DNA of 64,000 bases from Oscillospiraceae bacterium (GTDB lineage: Bacteria > Bacillota > Clostridia > Oscillospirales > Acutalibacteraceae): assembly GCA_015065725.1 (NCBI GenBank), contig SVPV01000001.1, forward strand, positions 1-64,000. The letters are read 5' to 3'. Made by a program: the position numbers and the translations under genes. Shown piece after piece: positions 32,081 to 41,713 of this stretch (position 1 is the first letter of the stretch; every line of letters starts with the position of its first letter). Under the pieces are notes generated by a model, which was not told where the DNA came from, did not search any database, and saw only the letters and a program-made list of their open reading frames with translations.

Positions 32081-35000
32081 TGGCTTTTAACCCTACTTAT
32101 GAGCAGGATTTAGCAATAAACGCTAAGGGCAACGTGCTTGTTTGTGCCGCCGCAGGCTCGGGTAAAACCGCAGTTTTGGTTGAGCGTGTTATTCGTATGC
32201 TTACCGACAGTTCGCACCCTGTTTCAGCCGACCGACTGCTTATAGTGACCTTTACAAATGCCGCCGCCGCAGAAATGCGTTCAAGAATTGAAAAGCGGCT
32301 TTATGAAGAAACGCTTAAAAATCCCTTTGATTTGGCACTAAAAAAGCAAAAATATCTTATTTCCTCGGCTAAAATATGTACTATCGATTCCTTTTGTATA
32401 GATTTAGTAAGAAGTAATTTTGATAAGCTTGGCATAAATCCCGACTTTAAAATTTCCACTGCCGAAAATTTGGAAGCAATTTCAAATAGGATAGTAAACT
32501 CGGTGATTTTAGAGCAAATGGAAAATGGTGGTAGGGAATTTTACAGTCTTTTAGAGCTTACAGGGTGTGAATATGATGAATCGCGTCTGGCGACCGCTAT
32601 AAGAAGTATTTTTAATTATAGTCAGGTAACACCTTTTCCGCAAAAATTTTTAGAAATCTTGACACTAGGCTATCAAACCGAATTTTCAAAGGGAAATATT
32701 TGCTTTGATAGGGCAATTAGTATTGCACTGGAAAAAACCGAGAATATAAACGGTATGATTTTAGCAGGTCTTGATGCCTCAAAGCAATTAGGTGAAGAAG
32801 CCGAGAAGCTGCAAGCTTATTTTGATGCCTTTTGTGAGATTAGCGATAAACTTTTAATGACGGTACAAAATGGGGATTGGAACACCATAAGAAAGGCGTT
32901 TACAGATTTTATAATGCCGCCCATACCTAGAATTCAAAAGTTTAAAAGTTTGCCCGAAATTACCTTAATGCGAGAAATTCGCGAGGCGGTTTTAAGCGAA
33001 AGAGATGCTTTGCTTAATATTTTCTTGGCAGAAAGGGAAGAAATCGAGAGGAAAAACAGGGAGATTTATCCTGCGGTTAAGCTGCTTGTTGAATTGGTAT
33101 GCCGCTACAAAGACGAGCTTTTTAAGGCTCAGCTTGAAGAAAACAGCCTTACCTTTTATAACACCGAGCAGTTAGCACTAGAGCTTTTATGCCATAGCGA
33201 CAGTGACGGAAATATTGTTATAAACGACGGTGCCGAGGAGATTTTTTCACAGTTTGACGAGGTGCTTGTTGACGAATATCAAGACGTAAACGATTTGCAA
33301 AATATGCTTTTCTATGTTCTTTCAAATCGTGAGCATAAGCTGTTTGCGGTGGGCGACGTAAAGCAGAGCATTTATGGCTTTAGAGGTGCTAATCCCAATA
33401 ACTTTTTAAACAAGAAAAACCGATATAAGCCTATTAATATGGCGGATGAGAATGAATCTAAAAAGGTTATTCTTGCCAATAACTTCAGAAGCAGAGCCGA
33501 GGTCTGTGATTATATAAATTTCTTTTTCGAGAATATTATGACCGAGGAAAACGGCGATATTGTATATGATAGTGAGGAGAGGCTGGTAGCCTCTAACAAG
33601 CAATTTTCGACGGTAGACCTTCCTTTGAACCGACTTTGTGTTGTGGATAAGTTATCTAATAGCGAGGACGACCGCTTGACAGTTGAGGCAGACGTTATAG
33701 CTATGCAGATACGCAAAATTATGTCTTCAGGCGAGTGTATTCACACTAAAGACGGCGGACTTCGCAAAGCAGAGTATTCCGACTTTGCGATACTTCTTCG
33801 TGCTACCGATAAAACAGCGGCAAAGCTTTCGGCAGAGCTGGAAGCGGAGGGAATTCCCGTAAACTGTGCTAATGATAGCTTTATAGAGCTTTTAGAGGTT
33901 GATACTTTCTTGTCGCTTTTAAAAATCATTGATAACCCTGCCGATGATATTGCACTTTTAACGGTGCTTATGTCACCGATTTTTGAGTTTACTGCAGAAG
34001 AGCTTGCTAATATACGGGCAGAGCATAAAAATGGAGATTTAATAGCCGCAATTTCACTCTTTCGGGATAAAAATTCTAAAGTAGCAAAGTTTTACAAGGC
34101 ACTAGAACTCTACCGAGCCGAAGCCTCTGTTTTGCCGCTTAAAAATTTCGTGTTTAAGCTTATAAATATTACGGGTTACGGTGATATCGTGTCGGCTATG
34201 TCGGACGGTATGAGAAGAAAGGCTAATCTTTTAAGACTTGCGGAGTATGCCGCATCTTATAGCGATGCTTACGGAAATTCAATTTCGGGGTTTGTTAACT
34301 ACATAAAAAATGTGGCAGGCAGTAAGCTTTCGTCTGCAAAGGTGACCTCGGGTTCAGACTCTGTGCAGATTATGAGTATTCACGCCTCAAAGGGACTGCA
34401 GTTCCCAGTATGTATTCTCGCTAATATCGATTCTAAAATTAATATGCGGGATAGCAGTGACTCAATGCTCTTTTCGGAAAATATAGGCATAGGCTTTAGG
34501 TACTTTGATGAGCAACAAAAAAACCGCGTAGACAGTATTGAGCGTGTTTTAATATCCGAAGAAATGCGTATAAAGACCCTCGAAGAAGAACTACGCCTTT
34601 TGTATGTTGCTATGACCAGAGCAGAGGATATGCTGATTATGGTCGGTGCATATAAAAATCTTCAAAAAAAGCTAGGGGAACTCTCGGCAAAGCTTATAAG
34701 TGAGGGCGGCAGAATAGGTAAACGCTCTTATGGCTCGGTGTCCTCCATAGGTGACTGGATTTTAATGACCTCGCTTATTCACAAGGACGGTAAAAAACTT
34801 CGGGTTTATGCGGATGTTTCACCCACTCTTGCAGAGTCTGACTCAAATATCGAAATAGAGATTATCGCCGCTAATGGAATTGAAAAAAATCCGCTTTCTA
34901 AGGCAGAGGTCGAAACTTTTGAGCCTGACGATTTTATTAAAGAACAAATTTTATCTAATATGCAGTATAAATACCCTTATGAAGCTTTAAAGGATATAGA

Positions 35001-35595
35001 GGCAAAATGCTCGGCATCAATGCTTAACAATAAAGCAGAGGGTGATAAATACGCCTTTTCAAGCCGTCCGTCGTTTATGGAAGACGACGGCATTACAGGT
35101 GCCGACAGGGGAACTGCAATGCATAAAATTATGCAGTTTATAGACTTTGAGGCGACAGATGTCGGAGAGGAAATTGAAAGACTAAAAGAATGGGAATATA
35201 TATCCGAGTTGGAGGCAAATGCGGTAGATAAGGCCGCTATAGAAAGATTTTTCTCAAGCGATGTTTTCTCGCGTGCAAGAAACTCTAAATACTGCCGACG
35301 TGAAATGCGATTTTTAACCGAAGTTTCGGCAGGTAGTATTGACAGCACCTTAAAATCTCCGCTTTGTGAAGAAAAAATTATAGTACAGGGTGCGGTTGAC
35401 CTCTGCTTTTTAGAGGACGACGGTGTTGTTATACTTGATTTTAAGAGTGATAGGGTTGACAATCCCGAAGCCTTAAAAGCCGCCTACAGCGAACAGCTTA
35501 ATATATATGAAAAAGCGGTAGAAAAAATCTTTTTAAAGCCTGTTAAGGAAAAAATAATTTATTCCTTTTCACTAGGTTCTGAAATTAAAATTTAA
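32080..35595 (+). CDS. addA: ATP-dependent helicase/nuclease subunit A
   Basis: VCAAAGSGKTAVLVERV, UvrD-like motifs; start overlaps addB stop (TAATG). Confidence 0.97.
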   Translation: MAFNPTYEQDLAINAKGNVLVCAAAGSGKTAVLVERVIRMLTDSSHPVSADRLLIVTFTNAAAAEMRSRIEKRLYEETLKNPFDLALKKQKYLISSAKICTIDSFCIDLVRSNFDKLGINPDFKISTAENLEAISNRIVNSVILEQMENGGREFYSLLELTGCEYDESRLATAIRSIFNYSQVTPFPQKFLEILTLGYQTEFSKGNICFDRAISIALEKTENINGMILAGLDASKQLGEEAEKLQAYFDAFCEISDKLLMTVQNGDWNTIRKAFTDFIMPPIPRIQKFKSLPEITLMREIREAVLSERDALLNIFLAEREEIERKNREIYPAVKLLVELVCRYKDELFKAQLEENSLTFYNTEQLALELLCHSDSDGNIVINDGAEEIFSQFDEVLVDEYQDVNDLQNMLFYVLSNREHKLFAVGDVKQSIYGFRGANPNNFLNKKNRYKPINMADENESKKVILANNFRSRAEVCDYINFFFENIMTEENGDIVYDSEERLVASNKQFSTVDLPLNRLCVVDKLSNSEDDRLTVEADVIAMQIRKIMSSGECIHTKDGGLRKAEYSDFAILLRATDKTAAKLSAELEAEGIPVNCANDSFIELLEVDTFLSLLKIIDNPADDIALLTVLMSPIFEFTAEELANIRAEHKNGDLIAAISLFRDKNSKVAKFYKALELYRAEASVLPLKNFVFKLINITGYGDIVSAMSDGMRRKANLLRLAEYAASYSDAYGNSISGFVNYIKNVAGSKLSSAKVTSGSDSVQIMSIHASKGLQFPVCILANIDSKINMRDSSDSMLFSENIGIGFRYFDEQQKNRVDSIERVLISEEMRIKTLEEELRLLYVAMTRAEDMLIMVGAYKNLQKKLGELSAKLISEGGRIGKRSYGSVSSIGDWILMTSLIHKDGKKLRVYADVSPTLAESDSNIEIEIIAANGIEKNPLSKAEVETFEPDDFIKEQILSNMQYKYPYEALKDIEAKCSASMLNNKAEGDKYAFSSRPSFMEDDGITGADRGTAMHKIMQFIDFEATDVGEEIERLKEWEYISELEANAVDKAAIERFFSSDVFSRARNSKYCRREMRFLTEVSAGSIDSTLKSPLCEEKIIVQGAVDLCFLEDDGVVILDFKSDRVDNPEALKAAYSEQLNIYEKAVEKIFLKPVKEKIIYSFSLGSEIKI

Positions 35596-35607
35596 GGCTA
35601 GCCAAAA

Positions 35608-35640
35608 GGGGCAGGCGTTGGTGTTCGCCCGCCTCTTTTT
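35608..35640 (+). terminator. Probable intrinsic terminator
   Basis: ggggcaggcg...cgcccgcctc + T6. Confidence 0.65.
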
Positions 35641-35677
35641 TATGTGAAAATCATTCCTTTTTTGCCACAATTACGCA

Positions 35678-35706
35678 TTGACATAAAGCCCGACAAGTTA
35701 TATAAT
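35678..35706 (+). promoter_or_regulatory. Consensus sigma-A promoter
   Basis: TTGACA-N17-TATAAT. Confidence 0.85.
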
Positions 35707-35740
35707 GTAAATGTTATATTATGTAGTAAAGGGGAATAGT

Positions 35741-37519
35741 ATGTCCAAATTTGTAAGGGTTTTTTGTATAATCCTGTCACTTGTTTTACTATTGTCTTCA
35801 AATATATTAAAGGCCCAAGATTTACAAACTGCCTACATAAACGGTGATAATGTTAATATCCGTACCGAGCCGTCACCTTCGGCTGATAGTCTTGGTAAAA
35901 TAAACTTTGATAACGTAACTTTGCTTGGCGAAACGGCACAAGTGCAGGGTATGGAATTTTTATGGTATAAGATACAGTACGGCAGTAAAACAGGTTGGCT
36001 GTATGGGCATCCTGAGTGGTTTTCTATAAATACACCTCCGCCAACTCCAACGCCTGAAGCCAATGCCACTTTTGAAGAACAGCTTAAAGCTTTCCCCGAA
36101 AGCTATCACCAATCACTTCGCAAACTTCATGAGAGATATCCAAACTGGAAGTTCGTTGCCGACAACATCGGTTTTTCTTTTGATAATGCTGTGGATATAC
36201 AATATCTCAATTACAAAAAGCATGTTGAACTAAGTCAAGGTATTGCTTGGCGTTCGCTTAGAGGCGATGTGTATAACTGGCAGACAGGTCAGTGGAAAAT
36301 CCTTGACGGTGACAGGTGGGTTGCCGCTTCAAGAGAAGTAGTAGCTTACTATATGGACCCTAGAAATTTCCTTAACAGAAGCTCGGTTTATATGTTTTTA
36401 AACCAGTCTTACGATGCTGCTAATCATACCGAAGAGGGACTTTCAAAAATAATTGCAGGCACCTTTCTTGCTAACAATTACACCCCAAATCCCAACAGCG
36501 AATATGACAAACAGTGTGGCGGCTCATACAGTAAGGTTATAATGCTAGCGGCAGAGCAGTCGGGTGTTAGTCCATATATTATTGCATCAAAAATTATTGT
36601 AGAGCAGGGTAATGGTACATCTTCGCTTATATCGGGTAATTACCCGGGTTTTGAAGGTTATTATAACTTCTTTAACTGGGGCGCTTACGGTGTGGGTGAT
36701 GCTGCTATAATCCAAAACGGACTTAGTACCGCAAGGTCAGAGGGTTGGAACTCTCGTGCCGCGTCAATAATAGGCGGTGCTAAAAAGTTGGCTGACGGAT
36801 ATATAAATAACAGGCAACATACCTACTACTATATGGCGTTTAACCTTTTAAATCAAAATTATAACCATCAGTACGAATCGGCTATTTATGCGGCAAATAA
36901 CAAGGCAAAGAATATGTCTACTGCTTATGCTACTAATTATGAGGCTCCGCTTGTGTTTAATATACCTGTTTATACCTCTATTCCAAATGAGGTTTCAACT
37001 AAAGCAGAAGCAGGCGATAACAGATACAATAACTATTATTTAACCCAAATGAATGTCGGGGGATTATCACCTGCTTTTAGTATGTTTAACCAAAGCTATT
37101 CGCTAAATGTTTCGGGTGATACCACTATTTATGTTAGTGTGCCCGATAAGGCTTCAATTGTGTCACCGCTACAAACGGCTATAAACCCAGGTGATAACAA
37201 TGTCTATATTACCGTAAAAGCAGAGTCGGGATTTACTAACACCTATACGGTTAAGGTGACTTCCAGCGTAGCGTGTACTATTACAGTTTCTACCGATACC
37301 CCACCGGCACCAGTGGCAAAAAAAGGCGATATAAACGGCGATACATTTATTAACTCAACCGATATTGCAGCAATAAAACTGCATATGTTTGGTATTAGAA
37401 CCATTACCAAAGGTACAGAACAGTGGGATGTAGCAAATATAAACGGCGATGAAGATATCAACTCAACCGATATTGCAGCAATAAAATTGCATATGTTTGG
37501 TATTAGATATATTGAATGA
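35741..37519 (+). CDS. Secreted SH3b / glucosaminidase-like cell-wall hydrolase with Cadherin-like domain and C-terminal type I dockerin
   Basis: Signal peptide, SH3b, LytD-like core (SGVSPYIIASKIIVEQG...), then GDINGDTFINSTDIAAIKLHMFGIR ... ANINGDEDINSTDIAAIKLHMFGIR. Confidence 0.85.
   Translation: MSKFVRVFCIILSLVLLLSSNILKAQDLQTAYINGDNVNIRTEPSPSADSLGKINFDNVTLLGETAQVQGMEFLWYKIQYGSKTGWLYGHPEWFSINTPPPTPTPEANATFEEQLKAFPESYHQSLRKLHERYPNWKFVADNIGFSFDNAVDIQYLNYKKHVELSQGIAWRSLRGDVYNWQTGQWKILDGDRWVAASREVVAYYMDPRNFLNRSSVYMFLNQSYDAANHTEEGLSKIIAGTFLANNYTPNPNSEYDKQCGGSYSKVIMLAAEQSGVSPYIIASKIIVEQGNGTSSLISGNYPGFEGYYNFFNWGAYGVGDAAIIQNGLSTARSEGWNSRAASIIGGAKKLADGYINNRQHTYYYMAFNLLNQNYNHQYESAIYAANNKAKNMSTAYATNYEAPLVFNIPVYTSIPNEVSTKAEAGDNRYNNYYLTQMNVGGLSPAFSMFNQSYSLNVSGDTTIYVSVPDKASIVSPLQTAINPGDNNVYITVKAESGFTNTYTVKVTSSVACTITVSTDTPPAPVAKKGDINGDTFINSTDIAAIKLHMFGIRTITKGTEQWDVANINGDEDINSTDIAAIKLHMFGIRYIE
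37352..37507 (+). repeat. Dockerin-encoding duplicated 48-bp units
   Basis: 37352-37399 and 37460-37507 identical at 47/48 nt; the single difference is synonymous. Confidence 0.9.
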
Positions 37520-37529
37520 GGTGTTATAA

Positions 37530-39044
37530 ATGAAAAAAATAACTAAAATTTTATCTTTAATTATAATTTCAATAATTGTTTTATCACTTTTCTCTTTTAA
37601 TGTTTCAGCGGCAAGTTGCAGTTCAAGTGCATCAAAAAGCAAATTTGTCGTTGGCGATACAGTAACCATAACTTTTAATTATTCTTCTGATGTTCCAATT
37701 TATGCTGCAGAAGGTACAGTTTCTTTTGATTCATCAAAACTTCAATTTAAATCTGCAAATATTGAAAACACCCCATCAGCATCAAGTGTTTTTTTTATTG
37801 ACGATCAACTTTCAACAGCAACAAAAAAAGTTTCTAAAGGCACATACAGTTTTGTTTTCACTGCTATCGCAGACGGTACTGCGACTGTTAATATAAATAT
37901 GTTTGCCAACAACGACCAATTGCAACAACTACCTGCAACCGCTAGTCATTCTGTTATCATAGAAAAACCTGCACCAAAATCCAGTAATGCAAATCTTTCC
38001 TCACTTAAGGTAAACGGTGCTACAATTTCACCTGCATTTAATTCTAATACCACAAGCTATACTGCCGAGGTTCCTTTTGAAACCGAACAGGTTTCTATTT
38101 CGGCAAACGCTGTGGATAACGGTACATTTACAGGCGGCGGTACATTTAATCTTAAGGTGGGCGAAAACGTTCGCTATATAAAGGTTACCGCTGAGGATAG
38201 GTCTACTACAAAAACATACAAGCTTACTATTGTGAGAGCTGCAGAGGACCCCGAAACTCAAAAGCTACTTAATGTTCAAATCGACGGTGCGGATTACAGA
38301 ATAGTTACCGAAGCTCCCGTTTCTCCGCTTACAGGCTTTAATGTTACTACCGTTAAAAGAGGTAATATAGATGTTTCTGTAATGCAGACAGAAGACGGCA
38401 AGCTTAATATATATACACTAAAAAATGTCGGAGACGAAAATACCGATTACTATATTTATAATGAGGACGAGGACAAGTTCCAACTCTTACCTTATGCTAT
38501 AATCGCGGAAAGAATGTATATATTTGCAAATCAAAAGGATTTAGCCGCAAAGGGTTATACAAAAACAACTTTAAGTATCGGCAACTCGACGGTTGATGCT
38601 TTTGTGTCAGAGAATGAAAAGTTGTTTGATTTTTATATACTTTATTGTTATCTAGACGGTAAGGGCAGTTACTATAGCTACGATACGGTTGAAAACACAA
38701 TGCAGCGTGCTCCTGCATTCCAAACAGTTTCGATAGACGACATTAAGGAAAATGATAAGGCTGATGATGATAAGCAGGTAATAAGCTCTGTTAAAGATGT
38801 GTTTAAATTAGGTGCAAAAGCAAAGGCTATTATTATTGTTGTTGCAGTAATTATAATGTGTGTAATCGCACTTATTGTTTTGCTTATTGTAAGACATGTA
38901 AAACTACACAAGCTTGACGATATGGACGAATTTGGTTTTGATGATGAGGAAGCCCTTTTCGATGAAGTTAATATTTTAGATATGGCACAAAACGATAGTG
39001 TTTCTAATGAGATTGAACCCGAAGAGCAAGATGTAGAAGAATAG
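37530..39044 (+). CDS. Membrane-anchored cohesin-like protein with Cadherin-like domain, TM helix and acidic cytoplasmic tail
   Basis: Signal peptide; VGDTVTITFNYSSDVPIYAAEGTVSFDSSKLQFKSANI...GTYSFVFTAIADGTATVNI cohesin-like pattern; LSSLKVNGATISPAFNSNTTSYTAEV Cadherin-like; C-terminal TM. Confidence 0.75.
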   Translation: MKKITKILSLIIISIIVLSLFSFNVSAASCSSSASKSKFVVGDTVTITFNYSSDVPIYAAEGTVSFDSSKLQFKSANIENTPSASSVFFIDDQLSTATKKVSKGTYSFVFTAIADGTATVNINMFANNDQLQQLPATASHSVIIEKPAPKSSNANLSSLKVNGATISPAFNSNTTSYTAEVPFETEQVSISANAVDNGTFTGGGTFNLKVGENVRYIKVTAEDRSTTKTYKLTIVRAAEDPETQKLLNVQIDGADYRIVTEAPVSPLTGFNVTTVKRGNIDVSVMQTEDGKLNIYTLKNVGDENTDYYIYNEDEDKFQLLPYAIIAERMYIFANQKDLAAKGYTKTTLSIGNSTVDAFVSENEKLFDFYILYCYLDGKGSYYSYDTVENTMQRAPAFQTVSIDDIKENDKADDDKQVISSVKDVFKLGAKAKAIIIVVAVIIMCVIALIVLLIVRHVKLHKLDDMDEFGFDDEEALFDEVNILDMAQNDSVSNEIEPEEQDVEE

Positions 39045-39061
39045 TATGATATAAAAAAATT

Positions 39062-39092
39062 ACGTGTGACCATTGGTCACACGTGATTTTTT
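39062..39092. terminator. Bidirectional intrinsic terminator
   Basis: acgtgtgacc-att-ggtcacacgt + T7. Confidence 0.9.
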
Positions 39093-39105
39093 TGTTGTGT
39101 AGATT

Positions 39106-40071
39106 TTATTGTTTTTCGAGAGCTTTTATTTGACGAATGTCAGCACCGATAAATTTCTTAGCAGTATAGTTGCCTATAAATCTTGAAGAAATACGCGGGC
39201 TGTAGCGTTTTTCAATATCCGCCATAGTGAGATTTGTATTTATAATGGTAGGACGTCCCGATAGTATTCTCGAGTTTACAAGTCCGTAAAGGACAGACTG
39301 TGTAAAGGCTGTCACAAATTCTGTACCAAGGTCGTCGATTACCAATAGGTCACACTCAAGCATATTTTCGTAGCTGTCGCCCTTTATGGACGAAAAATGC
39401 TCATTTTCAATCATAGAAAACAGATTATAAGCCGAGCCGTAAATTACGTTATAGCCTTTTTTTATAATTTCGGATACTACCGCTAAGGTAAGATGTGTTT
39501 TGCCAAGTCCCGAATCACCCATAAATAAAAGGTTTTTGGAAGATTTAGGGTTAAAATTATCTGCATACTCGCGGCAAAGCTTTAATATTGCGGTCATTCT
39601 TTTTTGAGGATTAGCACCTTCGGTGTTATCAATGTTTTGATAATAGTTAAGATTAAAATTATCAAAACGACTCTCTTTAATAGGCATATCTGCCGAAAGC
39701 TCATTGATTGCAATTTCTTTTATTTTTTCCTTTATGCAACTGCAAAGTCTTCCGTCTATATATCCTGTATCTTTGCATTTTTCGCAGTCGTAAACAATTT
39801 CGGGAATCTTAAATTTTGATATAATTGACCTCTTTTTCTCGGTAAGGCAGGTCATTTCATTCTGGATTTTTTCAAACTCTGCCTTATTTCCTGAAAGTGC
39901 GGTAATAGCAATTTTAGCACCCAAAGCGGAAAGACGGAAATCTATATCACGAAGCTGTGGCTCAGCATCATATGCCGCCGCCAACGACCGCTCGTACAAG
40001 GCGGTCTTTTTTGCAAGTATAGACTTCTTTTCTTCAAGGGCGGTTTTATACAATTCCTCGGTTTTTAACAT
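39106..40071 (-). CDS. DnaC/DnaI-like helicase loader ATPase
   Basis: LLFMGDSGLGKTHL Walker A; VIDDLGTE Walker B; Cys motif CEKCKDTGYIDGRLC. Confidence 0.88.
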   Translation of the reverse strand: MLKTEELYKTALEEKKSILAKKTALYERSLAAAYDAEPQLRDIDFRLSALGAKIAITALSGNKAEFEKIQNEMTCLTEKKRSIISKFKIPEIVYDCEKCKDTGYIDGRLCSCIKEKIKEIAINELSADMPIKESRFDNFNLNYYQNIDNTEGANPQKRMTAILKLCREYADNFNPKSSKNLLFMGDSGLGKTHLTLAVVSEIIKKGYNVIYGSAYNLFSMIENEHFSSIKGDSYENMLECDLLVIDDLGTEFVTAFTQSVLYGLVNSRILSGRPTIINTNLTMADIEKRYSPRISSRFIGNYTAKKFIGADIRQIKALEKQ

Positions 40072-40083
40072 TTTTACACCACA

Positions 40084-41007
40084 CTAATCATTCGAATTAA
40101 TCATTTTTTCAAAAAGGTCGATGTCGTATGTAGCACCTGTCGGCTTGCTAGTCTTTTTAGGTTTGGTTTCGGCTTTTTCTATATCCTCAAGCGTTTTAAC
40201 ACCCTTTTTGTACCAGCTTTCAAGAATTTTGTTTACATAAGGCATTGAAAGTTTGGTTTTAGAGTCTATACAGGCGTCATAAGCAGCTTTAAGGAGAGGT
40301 CGGCTAAATTTCCATTCATTTACCCAACGGTCAGAAAACTCAAGCTCTTTACTGCTTGGAAGTCTTTTTTCAAGCCCGAAAACCGACATAACCATACTCC
40401 AAGCCGTTTTGCGACGTGCATTTTCGGCTATTTCGTTTTCGGCATCAATAAGTGTAGCTACGCCTTTATTTGACCACTCAACCGCCGTTTTCTCTATAAA
40501 GCTTATATTGGCTCTGCCCTCGGTAACGGCAAACTGTATAAGCATAAGTATTACCGAAACATCAAGACCTAAATCGTCATAAATCCATAACAGGCAAGAG
40601 GATTCGTTTGACTTTAAATTCCTACCGAATTTAACCTGTGCCTCACGAAGTAAAAACATAACCTGCTTGTCCTCACTTCCTCTGCGGATAACGTCCGAGC
40701 GGGAGGGCTTTTCGCTTAAAGCTACCGAAATCTTTGGTGTGTCGGGTGTGTTTACAGCAGGCTTTTCGGTGTCAGAGGTCAGTATACCAACACCCACCCA
40801 ATACATAAGTGCGTCTTCAACCTCACACTTATTTGCAGATAAAGCTTCAGCAATAGCATCGGCTGATATGCCCAATGCCATATTCCTGAAAATATGTAAA
40901 ATAACCTTTAACTGTAAATGCGAGCAAAGCTTTAAATGCTCGTCTGCTAGTTGGCAGGGAACAGTAAATGCCGATGATAAATTTTTAGGGTTAATATAAT
41001 AAGACAA
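40084..41007 (-). CDS. DnaD/DnaB-like primosomal protein
   Basis: DnaD-like helical repeats; adjacent to DnaI-like gene. Confidence 0.8.
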   Translation of the reverse strand: MSYYINPKNLSSAFTVPCQLADEHLKLCSHLQLKVILHIFRNMALGISADAIAEALSANKCEVEDALMYWVGVGILTSDTEKPAVNTPDTPKISVALSEKPSRSDVIRRGSEDKQVMFLLREAQVKFGRNLKSNESSCLLWIYDDLGLDVSVILMLIQFAVTEGRANISFIEKTAVEWSNKGVATLIDAENEIAENARRKTAWSMVMSVFGLEKRLPSSKELEFSDRWVNEWKFSRPLLKAAYDACIDSKTKLSMPYVNKILESWYKKGVKTLEDIEKAETKPKKTSKPTGATYDIDLFEKMINSND

Positions 41008-41039
41008 AAACCGTCCCTCCTTTACTAATCTTTTAAAAA

Positions 41040-41624
41040 TTATTTTTTAACTAGTTTTAGAATTTTTATAATAACAGGAACTAAAACAATGTTGGTAATT
41101 AGTTCAAAGATAAAATTACCGCCTGCCAAAAATAAGAACATATACTCAACTGTGCTTTCTGCACCGGCACTGACACCCCATTCGGCTATTGCTTCAAAAA
41201 AGAACAGACGGCAACCTATTAAAAACACGCCTGTGTTTACAACGGGTGCTGCTATTGCGGAAACGAGTGCCGCAAGATAAACGCTGCGATTTTCAAGAAA
41301 CTTGTAACAAAGACCTGCCGCCAATCCGCAAAGGGTGCCTTTTAAAAGCACGGTTACTACTGTACCTAACGGATTTATGCTTAAAAATGCTGCCGCATCA
41401 CCGCTTAAAAGCACAGCAAGTCCGAAAGCAAAACCAAACCAGCCACCAAGTTTCCATCCGCACAGTGCCGCACCGATTATAATTGGGGCTAACACAAGCG
41501 AAACAGAGAATGTGCCAAAGCGGATAAAAGCACCCAAAAGCTGTAATAAAATTACTAATGCAGTAAAAATGGCCCCTAGAGCCAACCTTTCGGTAGCTTC
41601 TTTTCTGTTTTTAAATGTTGACAT
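41040..41624 (-). CDS. ECF transporter S component
   Basis: Hydrophobic, LALGAIFTALVILLQLLG; start at 41624. Confidence 0.8.
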   Translation of the reverse strand: MSTFKNRKEATERLALGAIFTALVILLQLLGAFIRFGTFSVSLVLAPIIIGAALCGWKLGGWFGFAFGLAVLLSGDAAAFLSINPLGTVVTVLLKGTLCGLAAGLCYKFLENRSVYLAALVSAIAAPVVNTGVFLIGCRLFFFEAIAEWGVSAGAESTVEYMFLFLAGGNFIFELITNIVLVPVIIKILKLVKK

Positions 41625-41713
41625 AATAAATACCTCCGATACTGTCCCAAAAGGGTACAGTTCATAATATATTTGCAAACCGTAATTTACGGTTGATGCC
41701 GAAATTAAAATAT

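Noticed and set aside
39106-41007. DnaC-like/DnaD-like pair as a prophage replication module
   Set aside because: No other phage genes nearby; the arrangement fits chromosomal DnaI/DnaB-DnaD-type primosome genes of Firmicutes.
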